NCBI RefSeq assembly: GCF_000424305.1
Contig: NZ_KE384162.1
Location: forward strand, 496,001-560,000
DNA length: 64,000 nt
Direction of reading: 5' to 3'
Source of the DNA: Pseudobutyrivibrio ruminis AD2017
GTDB taxonomy: Bacteria; Bacillota; Clostridia; Lachnospirales; Lachnospiraceae
A program made the position numbers and the translations under genes. Under the pieces are notes generated by a model, which made no database searches, was not told the DNA's origin, and saw only the letters and a list, made by a program, of their open reading frames with translations. Below are positions 17,631 to 24,926 of this stretch, piece after piece. Each line of letters starts with the position of its first letter. The first letter of the stretch is position 1.

Positions 17631-17753
17631 CTAAAACTCTCCATCTTTCACACATTCACTGAAATAAGGGCAGCCTAGGCAACACCTACTGCAACTTCTC
17701 TTTTCAATACGCTTCTTTTTCTGTATCCAAAATATCAGTCTTTTCATAAACAT
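17631..17753 (-). CDS. 40-residue basic Cys-rich peptide, copy 2
   Basis: Same length and layout as the copy at 10656-10778: MFMKRLIFWIQKKKRIEKR, then SCSRCC and LGCPYFSEC with all five cysteines kept. The ribosome binding site is AAGGAGGTAAATA. Differences between the copies are mostly conservative or in the last eight residues. It is cotranscribed with the 395-residue gene. No named family; a role as metal-binding partner or regulator of the downstream protein is a guess. Confidence 0.78.
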   Translation of the reverse strand: MFMKRLIFWIQKKKRIEKRSCSRCCLGCPYFSECVKDGEF

Positions 17754-17797
17754 TATTTACCTCCTTGCCCATTTTAGTGGAGACACGTCTTTTACTG

Positions 17798-17835
17798 ATT
17801 ATAAGATTACCAAATCTATCCGCGGTTTATCGGAC
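17798..17835 (-). promoter_or_regulatory. Promoter region of Cys-rich peptide 2 with shared motif
   Basis: A consensus -10 TATAAT (17798-17803 on the minus strand) lacks a good -35, and GTCCGATAAA (17826-17835) abuts the -35 position exactly as at copy 1. The flank GAGCTGTCCG is also shared by both copies. Confidence 0.5.
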
Positions 17836-17874
17836 AGCTCAAAGCCGCTATTTTACTGCATTTTTGTTTATAAT

Positions 17875-17907
17875 AAAAAATGCACCTAATCGAAATGATT
17901 AGATGCA
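17875..17907 (-). terminator. Terminator after the UPF0175 gene
   Basis: Stem TGCATCTAATC / GATTAGGTGCA with a 5-base loop then TTTTTT on the minus strand, starting 3 bases after the stop codon. Confidence 0.85.
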
Positions 17908-17909
17908 TT

Positions 17910-18134
17910 CTATTCTTCAGATTCAAATGTAAAGATACTAACACCATTTTCGCTAAGAAAATTAATAAAATCTTCCTTGCACATTTCAGCTATACTAGCA
18001 CAATAGCCCATAGAAACCTTATTCTTATAAAGCATTAATGCTACTGCTTTTTTAACAAACTCATCAGCTTCTTTTTTTGACATTTTTATATCATATAAAA
18101 CTTCATCTGGTATATTAACTGATATTTTGTACAT
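17910..18134 (-). CDS. UPF0175-family small protein
   Basis: 74 residues with the UPF0175 pattern: N-terminal strand and IPDEV, a helix with FVKKAVALMLYKNKVSMG, then YCASIAEMCKEDFINFLSENGVSIF, a helix-turn-helix-like end. Family members are often antitoxin-like partners of PIN-type toxins, but no toxin gene is adjacent. It lies 12 bases after WYL regulator 2 and is closed by a terminator. Confidence 0.8.
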   Translation of the reverse strand: MYKISVNIPDEVLYDIKMSKKEADEFVKKAVALMLYKNKVSMGYCASIAEMCKEDFINFLSENGVSIFTFESEE

Positions 18135-18146
18135 GTATCATTCCTT

Positions 18147-19136
18147 TCAATAATTCTCCAAAAATCCCTTCGCACTCTCCTTGGCTTTATCAACCACATC
18201 ACTTGGTCCCGTTATCTTCACATCACTTCCAAGGCTAAAAATCCATCCAAAGAATTGCAGACTCACTGCAACATCCACGGCTATCATGCTCCTGTCCTGT
18301 CCCGCCTTTCTGATTGTGATGTCCTTACCAAATCTATCAATGAATATCCCCACCTTTTCATTAGGGAATTCAATATGTACACGTCTGATTTCACCACCAA
18401 ACATAGAAAAGTTCTCCAGCGCATAGCTGGTCATATCAAAGTTTTTGAAATGCTCCTCGCCCTCACGCTTATCTTCCGAAATGGATAATTTCATCATTTT
18501 ATCCACACGATAATGCTTTACCTTACCAGCTGCTGAATCATATGCTACCAGATAATAGTTCTCATCCGCCCAAGTCAAAGCCCATGGACTAACCTTATAC
18601 TTTTCTCCATTCTTCCTAGGCTCCAGGGTTTTATCAAGTGTCCAAGAACAATACAAAAACTCTATCTGCTTATTACTTGAAATAGCATTATGAATAGAAT
18701 CCACCGAGTAATAAATACTCTCATTCATAGTCTTGATTCTATCATTAATATATACCTGCCTTTTCAGCTGCTTTGCCTGATGCTCGCTGACAAATGCATT
18801 CATCTTTTTTATCAGCACATCAGACTTGCTCTTAGAAATGAACTTAGATGATTGGATCGCATCAATCAGCAGCTTCACCTCTGCCAGTTCAAATGTACGG
18901 CTGCCTACATGATAATAAGTCTCCCTGCCTTCCTGCTCTTTGATAACCTCTATGCCAAGATTTTCTTCCATACATTTAAAATCATCATAAAGGCTCTTTC
19001 TTTCTGCAGTGATATCATATTTTTCTAGTTCTTTTATAATCTGGGCAAGTGTAAGACTATGTTCATCATCTGTCTTCTCCTGCATGATTTTGCATAGAAT
19101 GCTAAGCTTTAATTTTTGATTAGACCCCTTAGACAT
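18147..19136 (-). CDS. WYL-domain transcriptional regulator, copy 2
   Basis: 329 residues with the same winged HTH, WYL and WCX order as the copy at 11284-12270 and only scattered changes through residue 270, then a different C-terminal 58 residues (DITIRKAGQDRS onward). A good AGGAGGGTG ribosome binding site lies inside an 8-base perfect inverted repeat. WYL proteins act as ligand-responsive regulators; the changed C-terminus suggests a different response or partner. It is the first gene of a two-gene transcript with the UPF0175 protein. Confidence 0.9.
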   Translation of the reverse strand: MSKGSNQKLKLSILCKIMQEKTDDEHSLTLAQIIKELEKYDITAERKSLYDDFKCMEENLGIEVIKEQEGRETYYHVGSRTFELAEVKLLIDAIQSSKFISKSKSDVLIKKMNAFVSEHQAKQLKRQVYINDRIKTMNESIYYSVDSIHNAISSNKQIEFLYCSWTLDKTLEPRKNGEKYKVSPWALTWADENYYLVAYDSAAGKVKHYRVDKMMKLSISEDKREGEEHFKNFDMTSYALENFSMFGGEIRRVHIEFPNEKVGIFIDRFGKDITIRKAGQDRSMIAVDVAVSLQFFGWIFSLGSDVKITGPSDVVDKAKESAKGFLENY

Positions 19137-19143
19137 AAAAACA

Positions 19144-19201
19144 CCCTCCTGATAATACTTACACTAATTTGAGTATACCACAGGAGGGATATTTATTGGT
19201 C
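19144..19201 (-). promoter_or_regulatory. Promoter and inverted repeat of WYL regulator 2
   Basis: Arms CCCTCCTG (19144-19151) and CAGGAGGG (19181-19188) flank the -10 TATACT; the inner arm contains the ribosome binding site. GACCAATAAA (19192-19201 on the minus strand) stands at the -35. The layout matches that upstream of WYL regulator 1. Confidence 0.55.
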
Positions 19202-19294
19202 GAGATTAAAAAAATAACATTTAAGCTTATAAAAATTGTCAATCCACTAATTATACTAGCCACGCCGACTTTTATTGTTTAAATATTTTGCAGT

Positions 19295-19606
19295 CTACCC
19301 TTCAAGATACTCCTCTATATCATCCTTAACCTCAAGATACAGCCACTCGGAATCTTCATACATTCCAATACCATCTTCCTCAGCAGCTCTCTCCAAATCC
19401 CCAATCATAGTCTCCAAAAGCGGATTCAATTCTTCTGAATCAATCCTCCTGATTTGCTCAAATAAAAGCTCTGCACCAATTGCCAAAACATTAGCTGCAT
19501 TACTATCATGAAGTTCCAGCGGAAATAATCCATTATCGCCATATTGTATTATCAGATCGATTAAATCTTCTTTATTCATCGATTCAAGTACTTCTCTTTT
19601 ATTCAT
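19295..19606 (-). CDS. Hypothetical acidic helical protein
   Basis: About 103 residues. Start chosen at the ATG that overlaps the stop of the SseB-domain gene (ATGAATAA), since it continues that operon. Strongly acidic, with segments DSNAANVLAIGAELLFEQIRR and a C-terminal YLEVKDDIEEYLEG. No domain recognised. Third and last gene of the ADP-ribosylglycohydrolase operon. Confidence 0.7.
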   Translation of the reverse strand: MNKREVLESMNKEDLIDLIIQYGDNGLFPLELHDSNAANVLAIGAELLFEQIRRIDSEELNPLLETMIGDLERAAEEDGIGMYEDSEWLYLEVKDDIEEYLEG

Positions 19607-20732
19607 CATCTTCCACAATCCTCGATTTCATATTTTCAACTATATTCCAAACCTTCTTCTCAATAACCATTCCACTTGAAAATGGATTAATCAGAATACC
19701 TGCCACATCTTCCTCACAAGCGCAAGCCATCTTAATAGCCTCTAAGAAATGCTTCTGTAACTGTGAATGATTCTTAGCAGCATCTCCCATTTCTTCAACA
19801 GAAGTAAATACAGGAAAATAGATTTTGTCGTCCATTTTCATCAAATCAGGCACCAGCCTTATATCCTGCTGACTTGTAAATGTAGTACCAACCAAATCAT
19901 CAAGATTATCTGCTTCATCTGCCATTTTTAACAGAGCTTCCTCGTCCAACTGCCCCAGTATTGTATTACAAGGAATCCATATATAGCTGTCTCTTACCAG
20001 CTCAAGAATGTCTATAAAATGTTCCTGCGTAGTTTCTCTCGCGAATACATCAATGGCATTGCACAACATCCTACCATCTGCCAAATCCTCAGCCCTCAGC
20101 TTTACGCTAGGATTCATATCACATAGTAGATGCTGATTACCATCCTCATCCGTATATACGAAGAATGCGACCTTCTCATGCAGATGATATCCAAAATCCT
20201 GATCAGGCTCGTTTAAAAGTTTGCCGATAATGACTTTATCTCCAAGGTCTTCAATGCGTACCCAAACTTGTTCTGGCTGCAAACCGTCTTTCAAGAGCAC
20301 AACCTGTACATCATCTATGCATTCTTCATGTCTAAACGGATCAAGAAAATTAAATCTACGACTCTTGTCAACATTCTCATTTTCTTCATAGATTTCCAGG
20401 CTAGAAATCTTATCCTTGAATAGCTCCATATATTCATCGAAAACATCTTCACTAAACAAGCACTCACACTCTTCTACTGCATCAGCTCGAAGCTTATAGG
20501 TGATATCATTTGGTAAATCATAAAATTTAAAACCCCCTTCATCTCCTTGCAAAGCTAACGAGAGAATCTCAAATGTGAAGCCTGCCTCGTGGTCTACATA
20601 ACCATAGACGAGAACACCATCAAACACTTCGTCCACATCTAAATCAGCTACAATATCCATTATGTTGTCATTGTTAAGCATTATGCTAAAGTTCTTATAA
20701 AATGGCCTAAAGCCTAAATCCTTGTAGTTCAT
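19599..20732 (-). CDS. SseB-domain protein
   Basis: 377 residues. The C-terminal 110 residues (a WIPCN segment, then KIYFPVFTSVEEM and ILINPFSSGMVI) match the SseB N-terminal-type fold, found in proteins of unclear role that often accompany toxin-immunity loci. The central part (residues about 145-215: VWVRIEDLGDKVIIGKLLNEP) resembles a DUF2314/DUF2185-like beta domain. The N-terminal 130 residues are unassigned. Its first base is the last base of the upstream gene's stop, indicating coupled translation. Confidence 0.75.
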   Translation of the reverse strand: MNYKDLGFRPFYKNFSIMLNNDNIMDIVADLDVDEVFDGVLVYGYVDHEAGFTFEILSLALQGDEGGFKFYDLPNDITYKLRADAVEECECLFSEDVFDEYMELFKDKISSLEIYEENENVDKSRRFNFLDPFRHEECIDDVQVVLLKDGLQPEQVWVRIEDLGDKVIIGKLLNEPDQDFGYHLHEKVAFFVYTDEDGNQHLLCDMNPSVKLRAEDLADGRMLCNAIDVFARETTQEHFIDILELVRDSYIWIPCNTILGQLDEEALLKMADEADNLDDLVGTTFTSQQDIRLVPDLMKMDDKIYFPVFTSVEEMGDAAKNHSQLQKHFLEAIKMACACEEDVAGILINPFSSGMVIEKKVWNIVENMKSRIVEDDE

Positions 20733-21616
20733 TACTGTTCCTCCTCATTAAAATAAGCATCTCTTATCTCTTTTGGAAAATATTCTATAGGCTCAACATA
20801 TATTAATGGTATTAATCTAAAATCCCTGTCAAACCTTTCCAAAATATCTAGGAACTCCTTATCTAGTCTCTTCACCGCTTCCGCCTTCATGGAATCAGGC
20901 ACTCCATAAAAAGCCTCGGCGATGCTGCCGGCGATACAGGTAAGTGTGTCACAATCTCCACCTAATGAAACTGCAGTCCTGATAACATCTTCAAAGTCTT
21001 CACCTTCGAGGAAAGCTGTAATTGCCTCAGGAACAGTCTCTTGACAACTCTCCACATGATGATAAGTTGGTCGAATCTCATCACAACTTCTGCTAAGATC
21101 ATAGCCAAACTCTGAAATGATATATTCCTTAATTTTGTCCTTCGTGCATCTATTTCTAGCCATAAAGATTGCACTAGCAACTGACTCTGCGCCCTTGATT
21201 CCCTCAGGATGATTATGAGTCACCTCAGCAGACCAGCGCGCCACCTCTCTGGTGCGCTCCAACGTATCAAACATCCAACCTACTGCAGAAACCCTCATGG
21301 CAGAACCATTACCATAGCTTCCGTATGGCTGAGGATTGCTAGATTTCAACCAGCCCGCGAAGCTGCCTCCATATTCTCCTTGAGCATATCTTCCGCCAAA
21401 GTCCTGCATGCAATCTACAAATGCCGCTTTCATTGTCCGTTCATCTGCATCTGTTCCTACTAACATAATGGCCTTCGCAATAGCAAGCGTCATTACGCTG
21501 TCATCAGTGTATCTAATCCATTTTCGGGGATTGAACAAAATGAAATCCTTAGTCTTATCTCCCCTATCAAACTCATATGGTGCACCAATCATATCACCTA
21601 AAATTGCTCCGTACAT
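20732..21616 (-). CDS. ADP-ribosylglycohydrolase (DraG-like)
   Basis: 294 residues, usual length. Hydrolyses ADP-ribose bonds on proteins, nucleic acids or small molecules. Visible metal-site motifs are GAILGDMIGAPYEF at the N-terminus, RYTDDSVMTLA near residue 36 (the TDD di-metal ligands) and SLGGDCDTLTCIAGSIAEA near residue 220. All key acidic residues are present, so it should be active. First gene of a three-gene operon with one-base or few-base overlaps; substrate unknown. Confidence 0.92.
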   Translation of the reverse strand: MYGAILGDMIGAPYEFDRGDKTKDFILFNPRKWIRYTDDSVMTLAIAKAIMLVGTDADERTMKAAFVDCMQDFGGRYAQGEYGGSFAGWLKSSNPQPYGSYGNGSAMRVSAVGWMFDTLERTREVARWSAEVTHNHPEGIKGAESVASAIFMARNRCTKDKIKEYIISEFGYDLSRSCDEIRPTYHHVESCQETVPEAITAFLEGEDFEDVIRTAVSLGGDCDTLTCIAGSIAEAFYGVPDSMKAEAVKRLDKEFLDILERFDRDFRLIPLIYVEPIEYFPKEIRDAYFNEEEQ

Positions 21617-21660
21617 ATATCACTCCTCCTTACTACCAGGTATTAGTCTTTTTCTGATTC

Positions 21661-21698
21661 TATAATAAAAAATGAGATGTACTTTATAAAGTACACCT
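21661..21698 (-). terminator. Terminator, copy of the one at 13853
   Basis: Stem AGGTGTACTTT / AAAGTACATCT then TTTTTTA on the minus strand. It closes whatever was transcribed from the decayed stretch to its right. Just upstream, a short open stretch at about 21745-21805 reads AKDINEGDWVFFNNDNEIF and stop, the tail of a lost gene. Confidence 0.75.
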
Positions 21699-21811
21699 CA
21701 CAAGTGTTGAGTTTATGCAGTTTTATGCAGTTTTCAGCCATTACTGTTCCTAAAATATTTCATTATCATTATTAAAGAATACCCAGTCTCCTTCATTGAT
21801 ATCCTTGGCAC

Positions 21812-21845
21812 AAAAAAAGCAGCTGACCAGAATTTGATCAACTGC
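21812..21845 (-). terminator. Terminator of the Rpn-type fragment
   Basis: Stem GCAGTTGATC / GGTCAGCTGC with wobbles, followed by seven T on the minus strand, 29 bases after the fragment's stop. Confidence 0.7.
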
Positions 21846-21873
21846 CTTAGTGTGCATAATAAATTGAAAAAAA

Positions 21874-22075
21874 CTATCTTGAGAGTTGCTTAGAAATAAG
21901 CTTTCTATCGCTATCAGCAATACCAAGATTGCTAAATGCCTGCTCTACTGAAACAGATGTTGTCTTCATCAGCATCTTTACAGCTTCAGCAAGAGCATTT
22001 ATTCTTTTTGTCTCAGACTTCTTATCTGCATATTTTTCTACTGATTCACACATAATCTCACGTCCTTGATTGGCT
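21874..22075 (-). pseudogene. Rpn/PD-(D/E)XK transposase-type nuclease, C-terminal fragment
   Basis: Open frame of about 66 codons reading ANQGREIMCESVEKYADK, then RINALAEAVKMLMKT and RKLISKQLSR, stop. This aligns with the C-terminal tail of the larger Rpn-type fragment at 23698 (EEGRDAMCESFTKLADK, then INNIKLMMKNMK, then AIIAKQLQK). The nuclease domain is missing. From 22075 to 22351 nothing further is recognised except short hairpins. Confidence 0.7.
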
Positions 22076-22351
22076 GAATATTATCTATTTCCTTTTCTTT
22101 TTTCATCACATCTCCTCACGCTAACAATAGCATCTTAGCACAACCAAAACAATTAGCATAGAGCAGATTTTAGATAATGTTTATATGTGAAAAGAGTACA
22201 TTAACACTCTTTCTCATGATTATAGCATGTTCTTTGTCTAGCGCAAGATTTTTCGCACCCCTTAACCACCGCATTCTCAGAGGTATTAGTCTAAAACCCG
22301 CGCTCCATCGTGCTCCATTTAAAAACCATACGACTAGATTATGATTCATTC

Positions 22352-23212
22352 TTATTCATCCAGCATAAGACGTCCTTCTTTGGCCTTTTTCTTCAATCTT
22401 GCAATTTGTTCTTTTTCTATCTGTTGAATACTCTTATCAGGAGTTGGAAGATCTTCCGGCATGGTTCCTCCAATCTTTTCGATGGCTGTACGAACCTCTT
22501 TTCCAACGGCATAATGTGTCGCTGTTGCATTATCAGCGTCCTTAATATTATCCTTTCTTAGCTTTTCTTCTGTTTGAGATATTCGGAACAAATTAGCTAT
22601 AAGTTCGGTACTTCCCATATAATCCAATATTTTCTGTCCAACTTCTAGATTTTTCTTAGTGTGAATATCATCGACATCCATTCCTCCATAAAGGCCCATA
22701 TAACCAGCATTCTGAAAAATAGCAAATTCTTCATTTGTTATTACGCCAGCATCATGAGCAGTTTCAGCTAATAGTTGATTCCACTGCTTAATATCACCAC
22801 GAACAACTAGCCTTCTTCTATCTTCATCTAGCTCGTTAAAATGGTCTGCAACCTCCTGTCGATAAGTCTGTATTGCAAAATATGTCTGTCCTAAAGCGAT
22901 TACTTCCTTTCTAGGATCACCATTCTGAACAATTAGATAACAGGCATATCGAGTTAGTTCATAATCTTTTATTGATTTTGAAGTTGCGCCTGCTTCTACG
23001 ATTTTGTTGACCTCAACAAAATCGCTAAATATATCATGTCCACTATTCTCACAAGCTATCATAGCTCTATTAATAACCTTTGAAAAATTTCTCCACTCAG
23101 TATATTCCAAAGATTTAGCCAATTCCCTTGCACTCCAAAATTCGCTTCCATCTTCTCTAATATGTTTAATAGATTCGAATCTTAAATACTCTTTTTCTTT
23201 TAATTCTCCCAA
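22352..23212 (-). CDS. dinD: DNA-damage-inducible protein D family
   Basis: About 286 residues, the length of DinD. Start chosen at TTG (23210-23212) because GGAGG lies 8 bases upstream; the next upstream TTG overlaps that site. N-terminal BRO/ANT-like DNA-binding region (DGSEFWSARELAKSLEYTEWRNF), central EVNKIVEAGATSKSIKDYELTRYACYLIVQNGDP and AETAHDAGVITNEEFAIFQNAGY, all hallmark segments. In E. coli DinD inhibits RecA filament activity and is SOS-induced. Here a degenerate LexA-like site lies about 65 bases upstream. Single gene within accessory DNA. Confidence 0.9.
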   Translation of the reverse strand: MGELKEKEYLRFESIKHIREDGSEFWSARELAKSLEYTEWRNFSKVINRAMIACENSGHDIFSDFVEVNKIVEAGATSKSIKDYELTRYACYLIVQNGDPRKEVIALGQTYFAIQTYRQEVADHFNELDEDRRRLVVRGDIKQWNQLLAETAHDAGVITNEEFAIFQNAGYMGLYGGMDVDDIHTKKNLEVGQKILDYMGSTELIANLFRISQTEEKLRKDNIKDADNATATHYAVGKEVRTAIEKIGGTMPEDLPTPDKSIQQIEKEQIARLKKKAKEGRLMLDE

Positions 23213-23276
23213 AAGAACTACCTCCAAAATACTATAATTCTGAAATAATTATAGCAAACATAATCAGATAAAAACA

Positions 23277-23288
23277 GAACAAAGTTTC
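23277..23288. promoter_or_regulatory. Degenerate LexA-like site upstream of dinD
   Basis: GAACAAAGTTTC differs by one base from the Firmicute half-site pattern GAAC-N4-GTTC and sits within the imperfect palindrome CAGAACAAAGTTTCTG. The plausible -10 (TATAAT) of dinD is about 40 bases closer to the gene. Weak evidence, supported by the gene's identity. Confidence 0.3.
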
Positions 23289-23361
23289 TGTTATAATTTA
23301 AATCATATTTCTTTTTGATAAAATCCATCAAAACGCATTATTTGCGTGTTAAAATTCCAAA

Positions 23362-23395
23362 CAAAAAACTTCTGTCGAAATTTCTCAACAGAAGT
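23362..23395 (-). terminator. Terminator beyond the displaced metA 3' end
   Basis: Stem ACTTCTGT / ACAGAAGT with a 12-base loop then TTTTTTG on the minus strand. It lies 46 bases after the duplicated metA stop codon and is probably the original metA terminator; the intact metA has none directly after it. Confidence 0.7.
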
Positions 23396-23440
23396 CTCCA
23401 TAACTAAATTGTGCCGTCAGTGCCGGCACAATTCAATCTT

Positions 23441-23494
23441 TATTTCTCTGATATCTTATTCCACTCATAAGGGGTGTTCTGATATACGTAATAA
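23441..23494 (-). repeat. Duplicated metA 3' end, att-like, left copy
   Basis: 54 bases matching 24928-24981 at 50 positions, with a perfect 42-base core (23453-23494). It encodes the last 17 residues of MetA up to its stop, in frame, with synonymous differences only (AAG ATA TCA GAG AAA TAA against AAG ATT AGC GAG AAA TAG). This is the pattern left by an element that integrates into a gene's 3' end and restores it. Confidence 0.7.
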
Positions 23495-23639
23495 CAGATG
23501 CATTGAATTTTTCTCAGCCATTGCCAACAGCGGGTTTGGAGATGCTACTCATAATATCGCGCTCCATTGTGCGCCATTTAGAAGCAGATGGAGCCATTGA
23601 TTATGATCAAAACACCATTTCATAACCAATAAATAACAT

Positions 23640-23667
23640 GAAAAAGCAGCAGACATATGTCCACTGC
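23640..23667 (-). terminator. Terminator after the Rpn-type pseudogene
   Basis: Stem GCAG..GACAT / ATGTC..CTGC followed by TTTTTC on the minus strand, 30 bases after the stop. Confidence 0.7.
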
Positions 23668-23697
23668 TTTAATGTGCTTTGTAGCTATAATTAAGTT

Positions 23698-24300
23698 TTA
23701 CTTCTGGAGCTGTTTTGCTATGATTGCACGTTCTTTACCTTTAATTTCTAGAGCATTTAGTGCATCCTCTAAAGAACACTTCATGTTCTTCATCATTAGT
23801 TTGATATTATTTATTGTTGTCTGTTCAGCTCTTTCATCAGCAACCTTATCAGCTAACTTTGTAAATGATTCACACATAGCATCACGTCCTTCCTCTGTTT
23901 CTCTGAAATGTCTGACCCCATCAGCAAGTGGCTTAAAATAAATATTGTCTGCCTTCTTGCAATTAAAATCATGGGCCAACTTACCGAAATCATCTTCACC
24001 CCTATACTTACCATTAACGTAAATAATATGAGCGCCATCATCAAACTCCTTACCAGTTTCTCTGATAATCTTATCTACATGATATATCAGCTTGTTTTCC
24101 TTAAATTTGTCGTGTTGACAAATGAAAATAACATAAGTGTCTTTCAGATCTTTAAAGTCTTGATTCTTCTTTAAAAGCCTTGAATCCATCATACTCTGAT
24201 GAAATCTTGGTCGTCTGATATGTGAGCCTTTAGTATTACGCTGAACCTCTACATCAAATTCTACACCATCACCATCTATAGCATCAAAATCACGGCTTAG
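23698..24300 (-). pseudogene. Rpn/PD-(D/E)XK nuclease family transposase, 5' truncated
   Basis: About 200 codons of open frame with the family's conserved core: LSRDFDAIDGDGVEFDVEVQR (the D and E-x-Q of the nuclease site), RRPRFHQSMMDSRLL, then a strand VIFICQHDKF and FDDGAHIIYVNG, and the C-terminal EEGRDAMCESF helix region. Rpn proteins are recombination-promoting nucleases related to transposases. The first 80 or so residues and the start codon are missing: the frame runs at 24300 into the structured sequence of a possible IS remnant. An internal ATG at 24192 could still make a short protein. Confidence 0.75.
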
Positions 24301-24480
24301 AAATCAAAAATGCTGGTTGGTAATGCTGCTGCCCCAACGTTGTAGGCATCTCACCTACGTGGCATACAGATCATGCGACCTTCGGGTGCTTCCGTTTGTG
24401 GCAGTTGATTTCGGTGCCAGTACACCGCTGTACCGCTCATTGATACAGATACCCCATATGGGAAAGGAATTACTTCCTCT
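24301..24480 (-). mobile_element. Possible IS200/IS605 right-end (omega-RNA-like) remnant
   Basis: Read on the minus strand this stretch has higher GC than its surroundings and several hairpins, including CGTAGG / CCTAC(a)ACG and a terminal GTTGG / CCAAC stem just before the junction with the Rpn frame. That resembles the structured RNA at the right end of tnpB-bearing IS605 elements, where the flank serves as guide. No intact tnpB or tnpA is present next to it. Identification is by appearance only. Confidence 0.4.
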
Positions 24481-24926
24481 GGCAACTTAATTTAAACATC
24501 TTTTGACTAATAATTCAATAGTGCTAACCTCATTTTTCTTTCTAGCACTGCTCATTTCTCTTCTCCCGAATGGGCTTTGTGGCTTTGGGATTTGTGATGT
24601 TACGGCAATATGCTATGAATAGTTACTTCTTACCGTAATTTTTCGCTGGGATTGGACTGATTTTCTATTACTTATTTTAGTTTACTTTTGTTTATTAAAG
24701 TATATTTCACCATATTTCAAATATGTTGCCAAGTTACGCCACACTACCTGAAGACATTACATCACAAATTCATATTTTTACTATTTTCACGTAATAAGCC
24801 ATATCTCCTAAGTAATCTCCTACTATCTTTTACCACTGTATCCCACCATTCTAATTTCACAGGGGTAATTCTCCACTTCAGGGCAGTACTGGACGCATTT
24901 TCTTCTCTAGCACTGCCTGACCCCAC
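24481..24926. other. Decayed sequence between IS-like remnant and metA
   Basis: No intact gene. On the minus strand short open pieces (for example TPVKLEWWDTVVKDSRR) and two partly alike segments ending in AGTGCTAGA (near 24530-24550 and 24893-24913) suggest remains of a transposon gene or internal duplication. No terminator is seen for metA. Confidence 0.35.

Noticed and set aside
22263-23612. Similar CGCGCTCCAT(C/T)GTGC stretches near 22298 and 23555
   Set aside because: About 20 bases alike, but no inverted ends or target duplication could be defined, so it is not called as a mobile element.
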